DNA of 64,000 bases from Erigeron canadensis (GCF_010389155.1 NC_057767.1:9159765-9223764), one strand, 5' to 3'. Shown: positions 32,511 through 44,442, numbered from the stretch's first letter. Numbers and translations are program-made. The notes: generated by a model from the letters alone, not told the origin.

Positions 32511-33849
32511 AAATTTATTAAGTTTTCATAATAACAAAATTAGCAGTTATAGAAAAAACATGTTGAAAAATCATGATATTATTATTTAAAAAAGTTTTGT
32601 ATCATATATGGTTAGTATGATATATATGTTATGTAATTGTATATATTATGACGGTGTAAAATTACCTATAGCTACTATAATGGTAAAATATGATATTATT
32701 ATATGAAAATGATTTTTAATTTTAATGTATATGATTTGTAAGATACTAAATATGTTTGTTATATTTTTTTAATATTGATGATCTATAACTAAATATGATA
32801 AAACATGTTTGTTTAGTATATGACTAAAATTTTTAAAAGTATATTATCATCTCATTTATACAAAATCAAACATAAGATTATTAACTTCGAACTACAATGT
32901 GTATCGATATATAGTAAAGCATCATGACATTGTCAATAAAATTTACATTACCAAGTTCAAGGTCATTATATATTTACTCTATCTTACAAAGAATAAGTAT
33001 TGATAACAAAGATGACACGTAGTTATAGAAATATATTATCGTATACCTAGTTATTCGATAACAATTTTATCATTGTTTTTTGAAAGAAATTTTAAAGTAT
33101 ATTTGTGTGGAAAAAAAAGTTAGGAATATTATAATAAAAAAATGGAAAAATATGGTAGTATACTTTTATTAACTGATATTTCAATAATATTATTTGTCTC
33201 TCAAATTCTATATATTAGTTAATACATTATTTTGAGTAAGAAATAAAGGGTACAATGCTCATATAAATAATTATTAATTATTTTTTTAATCAAAAGTTCG
33301 TTTGTAGTTACAACGTCTAATTTTTAAGTACATAATCTTGATTTAAATCAAAAGTATTTTAAAGTGATTATAAACAACAATTATTAGATAAAAAAGATAT
33401 AAATATATTGTCTATAAAAGTATTAAAGAAATATTGTCTATGAAAAATATTTAAAAAAAATAGTAACGATATGTTTTGGTTTATCGTGTATTATAAAACA
33501 CAAATTTCTAACATTTTTTTAGTATTAGTAGTATAATCAATATACAAATGAATTTAATTAAATAATATAAAGAAATTCCATAATTAAATTAAATTCTCAG
33601 CTCTACATTGATTCCGAAAACAAATGTTTAATTTAACTAAATGAAGTAACTAAATAGTAAATGTATTAATCATAATTAAAATTATATATATATATTAAAT
33701 TGTAAAGTCGGTTTGTGAGAGGGTGGTATTGTAGCTAATAGTACCACCCTTGATGCACATGGAACATGTTTGTATTGCATAACCAAAATTAGTTAACGGT
33801 TCTTAACGGTCGTTAAGTGTTGCTAACTAAAGGTAGTTACAAAAGGGGA

Positions 33850-34340
33850 TTTAACGTAGTTTGTTTTAAAGTTTAAGTTTTTTAACTTTTGCCACTAAAG
33901 TTTTGCTTTAGTTACTTTTTGCCACATAACTTTTGGTGTTTAACCTTTTCTCATCAAAGGTTTATTTCTTTCTTATTTTTACCACATAATTTTTACTTGC
34001 AAACTTTCATTACGTTTTTTTTTTTTTTTACATTTTTCCTTTTACTTTTTGCTACATAACTTTTGTTTTTTAAACTTTGACAAGACAAACTTAGTTTTCA
34101 ACATTAAGTTTCTTAACTTTTATACTTTTTTCCACATAACTTTATTTTCAAGTTTTGCTTAGAAGTTTTTTTTTATATGCATTTTACCACTTAACTTTTG
34201 GTTTCTAAATTTTGTTAACGAAGTTTCAATTTCTTTACTTTGGTCACAACTTTTATTTTCTTAACTTTTGCCAAAAAAAATTCGTTTTCGGCTTAACGTT
34301 GTTAAACTTTTGCCACGAGAGTTCTGTTTTTCTCCCGGGG
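33850..34340. repeat. Degenerate tandem array of TTTTTGCCACATAACTTTTG-like units
   Basis: About a dozen diverged units of a roughly 40-70 bp pattern carry variants of TTTGCCACATAACTTTTG and TTTCTTAACTTTTGCCAC. The array ends at CTCCCGGGGTAACGCCGGAG. It may belong to the element whose 3' end is at 32480. No coding signal. Confidence 0.6.
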
Positions 34341-34993
34341 TAACGCCGGAGTGGAAATACTTTTTACATATATAAAAGGGATATTTTTTGACTAATCATC
34401 AGCATTAATATTATTATTGATTAAAAATAAAATAATAGTATGCGATTTAATTTTAATGGTTCTATATCAAAGGTGGAATCCATTTAAAGGGTTTTTATTT
34501 ACTTAAGAATGGATTTAGTACTTTGTTAAACGGAAATCTATTTTAGTGTTAATAGAATGATAAGAATAGCTAAAAACCATGAAAAGCAAAAAAAATATAA
34601 AAATTAGATTTGATGATGTCGAAGTATTAGAGATTAGCATGATGCATTTTTGAGATACCATTATGGTCAATGGTGTACATAATTTAGATGGAATGTTGAG
34701 CTCGATATATTTGAGATATAAATGGAATGTTGATGTCGATTTATTTGAGATATAGAAAGAAAGTTTTAGGTGTACACATACTTATTTACGGTTTATAATT
34801 TGAGGGGGGTATTTTGTATACTTATATAAAGTGAAAGTATTAATATCGTCATTCTATAAACATGAAATAATTAAATTTGATCTAATGGCTTTAATTTAAA
34901 GTTGAAACTCATTCAAAGGTTCCTATTTGTTTAGGAATGAATTTAGAACCTTGTTATATATATATTGGTAGATTTAGATTATGTATTTATAAT

Positions 34994-35253
34994 AGGGTAA
35001 ATTACACTTTTCGTCCCTGAAGTTGGCAGTTTTTTCACTTTTTCGTCCATAACGTTTAAAAATTACAATTTTAATCTTAAAGTTGGCAACATTTTGCAAT
35101 CAAGGTCCTTCCCCTAGACGGCGTTTGTTTTTTGCCGTTAACGTACGCACGTGCTAAACACGTGAGAGTATTAATGTCATTTGTCCGTGCCAACTTTAAG
35201 GACGAAAAGTGAAAAACATGTCAACTCCAGGAACGAAAAATGTAATTTACACT
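34994..35253. mobile_element. MITE with AGGGTAAATTACACTTTTCG ends
   Basis: The left end AGGGTAAATTACACTTTTCG and the complement of the right end AGTGTAAATTACATTTTTCG are inverted repeats. AAGTTGGCA/TGCCAACTTTAA also pairs inside. It is a very common plant MITE type, often assigned to Mutator. No exact TSD is visible. Confidence 0.7.
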
Positions 35254-35896
35254 ATAATTTTACTTTTTTTAATATAAATTTTAAAAATAAATAAATAAAT
35301 TTTTTCAATCTTTTCCCTGCTCCGATTCGAGTTCTCAAATTTTTGCTCTTTTTGTTTTGCATTCTTGCCCTTGATCAAAATGTTGGCACACACTTTTCTT
35401 CGGTCTTGACGGAAAACTTAAACTTCAGCAATATTGCTTTTTATATATTTTTAACTCCATTAATTTAAAAAGAAAACTCATTCTACAAAAACTTGGTCTC
35501 CAATTCTAAGCAGATTTCATTCACATCACGATATTAATTCAAGACCTATATAACTAGCTTATTAAATGAAATTAATACGACCAAAGATATTTACTATATT
35601 AGCGATCGATATATATAGTCTTCTAGACTTAAAAGAATAATCTTTTATGAACATCTTGATCAAGAAAAGGACTTCTTATATTACATCACCTTAACTTTAA
35701 AGTCTTCGACTTTTTTTTATCTTCTTCTTTTAATACAACAAAAATCAACAATATAATTTTTCTAACCTTCTACTTTTTAAGTATTAAACAAATGTACAAA
35801 TTTAAAAAAATCCTCATAAAACAAAACCAAAAAAAGTTGATGCATGATTGATCATGTCTTCCACTTCATAACCATCGATCGTATCTTTTGTTCTAA
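35254..35896. other. Downstream flank of the GATL gene
   Basis: AT-rich DNA that would hold the 3' UTR of the minus-strand GATL gene. No second gene is seen. Confidence 0.5.
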
Positions 35897-36952
35897 TTAA
35901 GAATCAAAAGAAAATGTTGGTTTCAAAAGATCATAAGGTGCCCAAAGAGCATCTAATGGACATGGTCTTTCTGCATCTAGTCTCACCCATGGCTTTCCTT
36001 TACCACTCCAATGCAATAAACTAACCGGACCCGAATGCAAATCTCGACAAAGACCGCGAAAGTTATCGCCACCGAGCCCATGTTGGTTCCATCTATGATC
36101 AACTGGAACTATATTTCCAGCAAATACTAACAAAAAAGGTGGCAAGGAGCCTAATTCATATATTCTAATTCTTTTTTGTAATTCCATCCATTCTTCTATT
36201 TTTCTTGTATAGTCACCGACTCGCCACTGGTGCAAGTCAATGACCATGACGCCTGTGTTGAAATAACACGGGCGTCTGTTTGAAAAAGTCAATGCTAATG
36301 ATGGGTTTGACCAAAAAGTAGGAGTGAAGTAAAATGTGAAATTGGCATTACAATATTCTGGTGCTGCTAATACTGATGGATGGTTAATTGGAGTTGATGC
36401 AAGTTTTGAAATATCATCTACTAAAATAATGTCTGAATCGAGATAGACGATTTTCGTGACGTGGGGTGGAAGAATTTCGGCTAAATAGCTTCGTGCGTAG
36501 TTAAGAGGACAGTCTAAGGCGGACCGGATAGAGGTGGAGATTAGGCCGGAAAGAGAGGAGGTGTTGAATGGGTAAATTTGGAAATTTAAGTAAGGGAATG
36601 AGGTGGTTATGGTGGCGCGTAGGAGTGACGCGTTTGATGATGTGGAGGTTATGAAATGGAAGATGATGTTTTGTGGGCATGAAGAATGTTGTAGGGTTGA
36701 AAGAATAGCGGCCATTGATCCACGGATGTAGGTTGAGTCTAGTGTCATGGCTACGTGGATTGTGGCGGTGTCAGTGGTGGTGGCGGTAACGGTGTTGTCA
36801 TTTCTGCGGTGTGAACAGTCTGCGGCGTTGTAGAATTTTGGTGCTTCTTTGAATTGTTGTGATATTGTAGGGGTGGCGGAAATAGATGTGGTGACGTAAA
36901 ACAGGATGAGGAAAAAGACGGTGGTGGATCGCGGTGGTTTATGGTGGATCAT
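35897..36952 (-). CDS. Galacturonosyltransferase-like protein (GATL, glycosyltransferase family 8)
   Basis: The 351-residue, single-exon protein has a hydrophobic N-terminal segment (about 10-26: signal peptide or anchor), then a GT8 domain. It carries the metal/UDP-sugar DxD as D172-S-D174 in [21 protein letters not shown] at 231-240, [12 protein letters not shown] at 286-297 and HWSGKGKPW at 314-322. Length, absence of introns and these motifs match plant GATL proteins. GATLs act in the Golgi/secretory pathway on pectin or xylan synthesis; the exact product is not settled by sequence. The chosen ATG gives a complete signal region. Nothing looks truncated. TATA-like ATAAATA lies 60 bp upstream. 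Confidence 0.95.
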   Translation of the reverse strand: MIHHKPPRSTTVFFLILFYVTTSISATPTISQQFKEAPKFYNAADCSHRRNDNTVTATTTDTATIHVAMTLDSTYIRGSMAAILSTLQHSSCPQNIIFHFITSTSSNASLLRATITTSFPYLNFQIYPFNTSSLSGLISTSIRSALDCPLNYARSYLAEILPPHVTKIVYLDSDIILVDDISKLASTPINHPSVLAAPEYCNANFTFYFTPTFWSNPSLALTFSNRRPCYFNTGVMVIDLHQWRVGDYTRKIEEWMELQKRIRIYELGSLPPFLLVFAGNIVPVDHRWNQHGLGGDNFRGLCRDLHSGPVSLLHWSGKGKPWVRLDAERPCPLDALWAPYDLLKPTFSFDS

Positions 36953-37011
36953 GGTGGTTTAGGTGAGGGGTTGGTGGTGTTAGATTTTAGAAAAATGGGA
37001 GATTTTTGTGG

Positions 37012-37018
37012 TATTTAT
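37012..37018 (-). promoter_or_regulatory. TATA-like box of the GATL gene
   Basis: ATAAATA on the minus strand, 60 bp upstream of the ATG and just downstream of a CCCTCCCTCC tract at 37020-37031. Confidence 0.45.
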
Positions 37019-37032
37019 GAGGGAGGGAGGGA

Positions 37033-37802
37033 GAAATGTTTCATTGGATTTGAAGCATGGACACGGTTTAGTCAAGTGTCTTTTTAATGTTTTAAGCATT
37101 TTTATTATTTTAAATTTGATAGATGTTTAAAAACAAGAGAAAAAAAATGATATTATTTTATATTAAAGATATAAGTTTGATGAGTAATAATTATTATAAA
37201 AGTGGAAATGAGCTGTAAGCTGACCTGACCCGATGACCGGCCTAACGAAAGGAAATAAGATTCAAAGTGAAAGGTAGCCGAATACACACTCACACAAAAA
37301 AGATTTTCATATCAACTAAATACTTTTATTTTGTAATTTAATTTTAAAAAATATACAATTATTTGCTAATGAGTATAATTTATAGTTATTATTTAACAAT
37401 GACTGAAAACTCTAATAACAAACTCGGTTATTTAATTACTTTCGTATTAAATTTTAGTATTGTTCATTATTAAATTTCGAGATTAGTTATGTGCGGTTGA
37501 TCACTAACACACCAAAGAATAATGAAAATCACTTAACTTAATTAATAAAAAAGAAATGATATTACTACAACAGAATTTAAACATCTACGACAATTTTTAG
37601 ATAATTCAATTCATCAAAAGAGGATTACTAGCCAAGTAAACCAATATGACTAAATCTAATTAATTTAATGGCATATCATGATTGCCATTTGGTGTTATGA
37701 AACGGAAATAATTATTATTGTACTCCATGATAAACGGATGGTATGATATTGTCGATGTTCAAGTTATGCGTAAATGGTTAGTCTTTTAATTCAAATATAT
37801 GC
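37033..37802. other. Intergenic region upstream of GATL
   Basis: AT-rich DNA that probably includes the GATL promoter. No other element is recognised. Confidence 0.5.
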
Positions 37803-37810
37803 ATCTTATT

Positions 37811-38004
37811 TAGGGATGACAAAAAACCCGTACCCGATAGAGATTTCTGACACCCGATTTTTTTGGGCCGGACTCGGGTCCGGGTTTGCGGGTCTAGAGT
37901 CGGGTATGAGGATAAATTTAATTTTTTTGGGGTTCGAGACCGAAGTCGGTTTTAAATGAAAACCCATATACCCGAAACCCGCCCCCAACCTATATACCCC
38001 ACCC

Positions 38005-38047
<43 letters not shown>

Positions 38048-38614
38048 GGCTTAAATAATATAGTTGATTTCATTATTAAAGATTTTTCCTCCTTTTTGAT
38101 GCTGTAGTGTTTCAAATTATATACTCTAATGCAGTAATATTAGTAGCGAATTTCAGTACGCCTATATGACTCTACAAATAAGTATACAAATTGTTTCACA
38201 GCTAAGATTGTATTTAAGAGGGGCTATCAAGTTATTAGAATGAGAATTGATCTGTACACTACCCGATTTTGACCATACACCACCAAATATGTTATATAGT
38301 ATTGTATTGTACAATACCTTAAAGCACATTTGGTGGTGTACAATCAAAAACAGATGATGTACAGATCATCTCCCGGATGCTTTATAGATGGTCATTGTTT
38401 AGATGGATATTAGTTTAAGTTTAAATACTTATATTTAATTTTATCATTTACAAAATAATAATAATGATAATAACGGATCCCTGTTTACTTGTAGGGAAAC
38501 CTGTTATCCGACGGTTAGTTACTAAACGGGTCCGGTTTGGGACGGAGATTTTTAATCGAGTCCGGATCCAAGATTAGCGAAACTCAGATCATACTCGACC
38601 CGTTTTCATCCCTA
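37811..38614. mobile_element. Non-autonomous hAT element, 804 bp, 8-bp TSD ATCTTATT
   Basis: It starts TAGGGATGACAAAAAACCCG and ends ACCCGTTTTCATCCCTA, with a perfect 9-bp terminal inverted repeat TAGGGATGA. ATCTTATT is present on both sides (37803-37810 and 38615-38622). The interior has CGGGTCCGGG-type subterminal motifs and an (AAT)n run at about 38008-38044. No transposase. Confidence 0.93.
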
Positions 38615-38956
38615 ATCTTATTTTGTGCATTAAAGAGACGAACAAAAAGTTTGAAAAATGCAAATGTCGGTTAGATGAGATCTCCTTTCTTATCTTAGTA
38701 GTTGTTTGGTATTTTGTGTGTTTGTTTAGTAGAGTTGAATTTTATTTTATTTTTTTTTTTGTGCTTTTTTCACGTATTTTTTAGTATTTGTTAGTTTCTT
38801 ATTATTATTATTTTTTAATAAAATTTAAATGTTGTTTAATAATAATAAAAAATATACTCATCTTATTTAGGGTATCAAGTGGTTGTTCAATTTATATTAC
38901 GAGTATTTGTTATCACTCTAAGACTATATCTAGGATCTAATTTGATGTTAAAACAT

Positions 38957-39016
38957 CATGTAATTGTGTATGTTTTTTTTTTTTTTTTTTTGAACGGCAG
39001 CATGTAATTGTGTATG
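38957..39016 (-). mobile_element. Extremely truncated retroposon: 9 bases plus a poly(A) of 19, 16-bp TSD
   Basis: CATGTAATTGTGTATG occurs at 38957-38972 and again at 39001-39016, perfectly. Between the copies lie 19 T and GAACGGCAG; on the minus strand this is CTGCCGTTC followed by poly(A). A long perfect TSD plus a poly(A) tail is the mark of LINE-driven retroposition. Only nine bases of the parent remain. Confidence 0.85.
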
Positions 39017-39205
39017 TATGTGTGAAGAATGAAAAGAAGGCGTAAAATTGTATCATGTTTGACTTGCTAACGTAGGAAAAGAGCATTCTTGTACTATCAT
39101 ATCAATCATTAAACGAAACGATTTTCACTATACATGTATGCCAAGTCATTCATTTACGGTAAAAAGTACTTAGAAAAATCATCTTCTTCAATATGTACTC
39201 TCAAT

Positions 39206-39682
39206 CATAGTTATCAAGTCGTAACTTTTGACTCGACTCGAAAATATAATTTTTTAACATGTGAATCGGAATGTGACTCGACCCGTCAGAGTCAAAACAT
39301 TTTTAAGTATTACAGAATATAGCATAATTATATATGTGTGACGCCTTTAAAAACAAAATATAAGTTCATGATTTTAATAAAGTTACCAAAATATTACATA
39401 TTCACTAGTTTTGAGACATAAATTACAGTTTATCTCCAAACTCCCAATAAAATGATCAAAACTACATAGATAACATACAAAATAATGTAGCAAATTAAGC
39501 ATAATATATAATATATAAACATAGTATCAAATTACAATAATTATAAGTTTGCGACTCGTGACTTAGTCAAAATTCACACAACGACTCGTAAGATTCATGA
39601 TAAAAACGAGTCTCCTGACGAATCGACTCGTTTTTGATGTAAACCGACTCAACTCGTGGCTCGTAAGAGTTTAGCAACTATG
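39206..39682. mobile_element. Old hAT-like element with CATAGTT ends
   Basis: Left CATAGTTATCAAGTCG and the complement of the right end (CATAGTTGCTAAACT) form imperfect inverted ends. The interior is rich in GACTCGACTCG motifs in both orientations. The 8-bp flanks do not match well. A SINE has inserted at its right end. Confidence 0.55.
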
Positions 39683-39690
39683 CTATTTCT

Positions 39691-40040
39691 TTTTTTTTTT
39701 TGAAAAGTGAATTTCGCTTGAAACTTTGTGTCGTGATTCGATAGCGAGAGGTCTAACATACATTGTCTTAACCGGGTCCACGCTAGAGAGCTTCCTCGAA
39801 GTAGAAATGTCTATTTCAAATACCCAATAGGGGAAAACCCCTTACTAATCCGGCCGAAGGCACGACGATTGATAAGGGTAAACTCTGCCCCCTCAAACTT
39901 GAACCTGGGTATACCCAAGCCAAACCCTTATTAAAGGACTACCTATATCTCAAAATTGATGCAATATATGAGGATTCAAACCTGAGACTTATAGATTATC
40001 AGGGAAACTCCAAACCACTATACCAACTCAAGTTAGTCAC
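39691..40040 (-). mobile_element. tRNA-derived SINE with 16-bp TSD
   Basis: On the minus strand an A box (TTGGTATAGTGGTTTGGAG, complement of 40008-40026) and a B box (CAGGTTTGAATCCTCA, complement of 39969-39984) lie near the 5' end. The body is about 270 bp and the tail is TTC-poly(A) (39691-39701). CAACTATGCTATTTCT (39675-39690) and CAACTATGCTCTTTCT (40041-40056) form the TSD with one change. It is full length. A fragment of the same family lies at 13455. Confidence 0.92.
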
Positions 40041-40056
40041 CAACTATGCTCTTTCT

Positions 40057-40923
40057 AATGCTATCAATCAATATGATTAGTCACCATCTATCAACATCTT
40101 ACTTTCACAATTTCTTTCTTTTTAATGGTTCATATTTTTCGTATATGAATCATATCACGCAAACATGTCAAAATCTTCATTTGGTCGATCAATGTCATTC
40201 TTAATAAATATTAATCTTTGTTAACGACTTGACGTTCCGTTTTTTTGGCCCTTGAGGAAGCTTTAACACTTATATGATATCACATTTTTTTGAAATGAAC
40301 CGACGAAACAATCTCAGATTTTGTCTCACTAGCGTTCCATCAAAGAAAACTTGTATTCACACACTAGTCAAAATTTTAATAAATGAATTATATAACTAAA
40401 TATGTGTTGTTATTTCATTGTCTAATGTTGACAAACCCGGGCCCTGAAAATGCTACGAGAACAACCAAATGTGTTAAGAGTTTACCTTTTAGTCAAAGTA
40501 ACATCACAACTATAGCTTTATTTCTGGATAAAAGATTACTCAACCTAGATTAATTATATGAAGCACTAATTCTAATTTAAGGTAATATTGTGCTTGTGGT
40601 TGTGGTGATGGTGGCAAGCGGAGAAGGAACAATGCGCCAAGGTGGATGGTGGTGGTGGTGGTGGTCGGGTATGGATGACAAAAATATTTGATACTTGTAC
40701 TAGGTTTTACTAGGGAATTTCCTAGTTGATTTAATTGGGATGGGTACGGGTATATTATGTAATTTTATTTCCCGATGGGGTCGGGATGTCATTAATCCAA
40801 TCACATTAAACTTTTTTTTATTTGTTATAACCACTTTTAAGGTGAAAATTATTTTATTCAAAACTTTTTATGTATTATACTTATCAATTACTTAACATAG
40901 ATATTAGTTTCTATATATATAAT
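40057..40923. other. Intergenic, minor repeats only
   Basis: A GGTGGTGG-rich patch at 40600-40670 resembles Helitron interiors, and a GGGTATGGATGACAAAA patch beside it resembles hAT ends. Neither has a partner end. Confidence 0.4.
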
Positions 40924-41130
40924 TAGGTTTTAGGTAAAATAAAACAAGTATTAAAGTAAAATAAATAAAACAATAGGTTTTTCTTTACTGAAGATCACCG
41001 TGCATCATGAAAATCATTGTGCATCAATTGCTTCGTGAATCTTCGTGCATCAATTTAACCATGATCCAAGGGTCAAGATCATGTTTTATTTGTTTTACTT
41101 TAATAGTTGTTTGACAATACCCAACCCCTA
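40924..41130. mobile_element. MITE family A, copy 3
   Basis: Arms AAACAAGTATTAAAGTAAAA and TTTTACTTTAATAGTTGTTT, the GTGCATCATGAAAATCAT core and a CCCCTA right end are as in the other two copies. It lies 25 bp from the next MITE. Confidence 0.85.
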
Positions 41131-41155
41131 ATTAATTATATTCATATTCTTTATA

Positions 41156-41476
41156 GGGTTTAGTGCGACGGAATGCAACTAACTATGCTCAAAAAGTTAT
41201 AGTGTGCACCAACTAACGTTTTTATTTATTGTATGCATAAACTTAGTAAAAATGTTTATATCATGTAACTTTTTGTGACCGACCAATCAAAACCTTACAC
41301 GTGGCTTGTTTAAAATTTTTTCTTTTACATGTGGCAGCTCATATGGGTTGCCACGTATACACATTGCATGATTTAAATATTTTTACTAAGTCTATGCATA
41401 CGATAGACAAAAACGTTAGTTCATGCACACTATAATTTTTTGGGCATAGTTTGTTTCATTCCGGCGCACTAAACCC
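41156..41476. mobile_element. Mutator-type MITE, 321 bp, 9-bp TSD TTCTTTATA
   Basis: Arms of about 125 bp begin GGGTTTAGTGCGACGGAATG and end CATTCCGGCGCACTAAACCC. TTCTTTATA flanks both ends (41147-41155 and 41477-41485). The whole element can fold into one long hairpin, so a transcript could feed small-RNA production. Confidence 0.92.
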
Positions 41477-41886
41477 TTCTTTATATATATAAAAAAAAAA
41501 GTCAAACTACACATTCTTCCTCTCTTTATAGATACACAGATACAAATTTTATATTCATTAGGAAAAAAATTGATTTACTCATAAGCAAACTGAAATTAAT
41601 AGGCATTATTTATACTTTTAATAATAAACTAAAGTTAAAAAGAAAAATTGAGTTGAAAGAGTTCATAACCAAAAATAAAACATTAGCTAGCTCCATCCTA
41701 TAAGATGTGCTTTTTAGCTTTGATTGTATTTTTAAGTATAAAGTATTATTTCGTATACATATAATTATTATCAATACAAAATTTATAATCACAAATTCAC
41801 AACATTGAACTAATTCTTGAGTTTTAACTCATAATGTGATAATTCTGTTAACTTATAAATTGTGTGTACAAGTTACATAATACTTA

Positions 41887-42531
41887 CTAGTGTTTAAACC
41901 TGTTCATTGGACGGGTAGTCTTAAGATAATAAATCTTATAATAATTGTGAAACAAAAAGTGTATGACCAATATGACAACTTAATAAATACGAAAATTAAA
42001 GAAAAAACATATGAAAATTAACTCCATATAAATATTTGATTATAGTTTACCCCTTTTTTTTTTCTTTCAACTTTAGTTAAATAAAAAGAGAAACAAAAAG
42101 TATATGACCAATATCACAACTTAATCAATACGAAAGCTAAAGAATAAACATATGAAAATCAACTCTATATAAAAATTGATTTCAGTTTACTTTTTTTTTC
42201 CCAACTTTAATTAAATAAAAAGAGAAACAAAAAGTGTAGAGTATATAATCTGAATACGTACCAATTCATCAACAAAGACAATCTCGAACGTTTTGATTTT
42301 ATTCGGGTTGTTTCACTCCGAAACAGTTCATAAATGCACAACACGGAGTCGTATATGATGGTTAACATGTGTTGGCTTATAAGATTTTTTTTTATTAAAG
42401 GTCGGTCACTTTTTATTAAATAAATATTAAGAAACTAGAGGATTAACAAGGAGGAAGTATTATGCTAAAAGAGGAAGATTAGGGGTATCAAGTGTACCCC
42501 AACCTCCACTTTAGTTGTATTATATATTAGA
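41887..42531 (-). mobile_element. Non-autonomous Helitron, 645 bp (family H1, copy 1)
   Basis: On the minus strand it begins A|TCTAATATATAATACAAC. It ends with CCCGTCCAATGAACAGG (a weakened hairpin), TTTAAACA and CTAG|T. The interior holds roughly 138-bp tandem units starting GAAACAAAAAGTGTATGACC (about 41948, 42089, partial 42223). A relative lies at 53405-54383. Confidence 0.75.
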
Positions 42532-42582
42532 TGGGTTATTATTCAATTACTTTTTTCAAATTTGATGATATGTATAGATTTA

Positions 42583-42947
42583 CTAGCCTTGTACCCGCGC
42601 AATGCGGCGGGGCATAAGAATAAAACACTAGTTAAGTAGCGCTACCATGTTATTACATGTATGATTCAACTAAATGTTTCTTAGTCCGGTAGAAAGTGCA
42701 AACCGCCGTTGTTGTTTTAGAGTGAGCGTAATTATGTTGATCGGTTTTTAAATTCAGTAACGCATGTGTTTTTATGTGAGCAATTTCAGGGAAGTAAAAA
42801 GACACGCGTAAGGTTTTTTTTTTTAGGGTATTTTTGGAATTTTAGGGATAAAATTTTGATGGTGGTATAGATTAAAAGAGTAAATTAGAAACTTTAAAGA
42901 TAGAGTGTTAAATTTTAGAGGTAGTTTGTTTATATAGATAGTATAGA
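42583..42947 (-). mobile_element. Non-autonomous Helitron, 365 bp, exact ends
   Basis: On the minus strand it begins A|TCTATACTATCTATATAAAC. It ends GCCCCGCCGCATTGCGCGGG (hairpin with CCCGC/GCGGG arms), TACAAGG and CTAG|T. Insertion between A and T, the hairpin spacing and CTAG are all canonical. No coding capacity. Confidence 0.85.
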
Positions 42948-43773
42948 TTAAACTTCTCTAAAATAAATTAAACTAATAGGAATTTGGATAACTTCAGTTC
43001 TAGAACCATGAAACATAAAAGTAGGCGGTTTATTTTCTCTAAATATTTTATTAAAAGATGGTCGACAAATAAAGTCAATAAACCATTTCTTAGTTCGATA
43101 TAGTCAAATAGTTATGAAATGAATAAACAAGTTAAAATTATAGAAAAAAAATGCACATAAGTGTTTATATAAAGAGTATATTAATATCATTATTTTTTAT
43201 GAATGTACCACAATATATATGTAATACAACCGACTATACAAGTCAATAATATATAAATGTAATAAACTAATTAATAATGGTGATACCAATATCATCCCTT
43301 TTTATAAAACTCTAGTTTTACATCTGTATATACATACCGAAAAGTCAAAAACCAAAATATTAGTTGTTAGGGCCTAATTTTGATTTTGTTAGGTATAGCT
43401 AGCGGATATTGCCTAATCCAGAATTTACTTTAGGTTGTACAATTAATTTTGTATAAGGATATTTATCATTAATTAAATTAGGAAAATGTTAAACGAAGCC
43501 CTAAGGGCTTCACTTAGCATACATAAAAAAGTTGTATGTTTCCATATCAAAAGTCCACCCCTGAATTATATGGTAAGTGTACAACCTTTTTATGCACCTT
43601 AACGAAAACCCTTTGAACTTTGTTTAGCAAAGCCTATTAAAGTAATAGGTATCTTATAGTGACTTACAAAGTAAAGAACAAAATGTTTTATAAAATTACA
43701 ACATATTTGCAAAAGGTCCCACAAATGTGTCATTTTAAGTTTAATTAACTGATAATCTGATAAATTTAATAGT
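42948..43773. other. AT-rich intergenic DNA
   Basis: A GAAGCCCTAAGGGCTTC palindrome near 43496-43512 is the only notable structure; it may belong to an unrecognised MITE. Confidence 0.45.
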
Positions 43774-43776
43774 TTA

Positions 43777-44054
43777 GAGCATTTCTAATGATCAAGTTAT
43801 AAGTTATTGATTAAATTTTTTTTGTTTAAATCTATGCATCAAGTTATTGCTATGATGGTTAAATATCAAGTAATTAAGATATTTTTTAATTATGAAACAA
43901 AGAGAGAAAATGTAAAAAAAATTCAAAGATTTAGAAAATTTTCAATCTAGCCTAAAAAAACTTTTCAATTCAATGATAAAAACCTTGTGTAAAAGCTTGA
44001 TAAATTAGTAAAAAGCTTTAAAAAGTTTTGTAAAAAACTTCATTGGAGATGCTC
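43777..44054. mobile_element. Tourist-like (PIF/Harbinger) MITE, 278 bp, TTA TSD
   Basis: Ends GAGCATTTCTAATG and CATTGGAGATGCTC are inverted repeats of the plant GAGCATCTCCAATG type. TTA lies on both sides (43774-43776 and 44055-44057). Confidence 0.85.
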
Positions 44055-44310
44055 TTATTGATGGTAAAATGTTATAAGTGACTATTTTTGGTTATAATTC
44101 ATAAAGAGAAAAATCAACAAATTTATGTATTTTCCGTTCTAAACTTTAATCACTGATCGTGTGTAAGTATTAAATATTTTAAGCTTAATTGTACAAATAT
44201 TAATTAAGTGTAAGATAAATGAACCCATATTTAATAGGCTCATAAGTCTAGAATTAAACAATATCCCAAACTTAAGGATATTTATCATTATTACAGAGCC
44301 ATACGAAGAA

Positions 44311-44442
44311 AGGGAAAAAATATATCTATAACAATTATTAGCAATCTATAACAATGTATGTTTTACACAGTTGTAAACTGTACAGTAAAACATGTACATT
44401 TGTTGTAGATGACTAATACGTGTTGTAGATCCATCACTTCCC
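44311..44442. mobile_element. Mutator-type MITE, family B copy 2, TSD TACGAAGAA
   Basis: Left GGGAAAAAATATATCTATAA and right GATCCATCACTTCCC are inverted ends of family B. TACGAAGAA flanks both sides (44302-44310 and 44443-44451), a perfect 9-bp TSD. Confidence 0.88.

Noticed and set aside
34994..35253. 9-bp TSD for the AGGGTAAATTACAC MITE
   Set aside because: Flanks ATTTATAAT and ATAATTTTA do not match in register, so no TSD is claimed.
44311..44442. CRISPR-like or phage-type repeat structures
   Set aside because: Repeats are inverted MITE ends with TSDs, not regularly spaced direct repeats, and the genome is eukaryotic.
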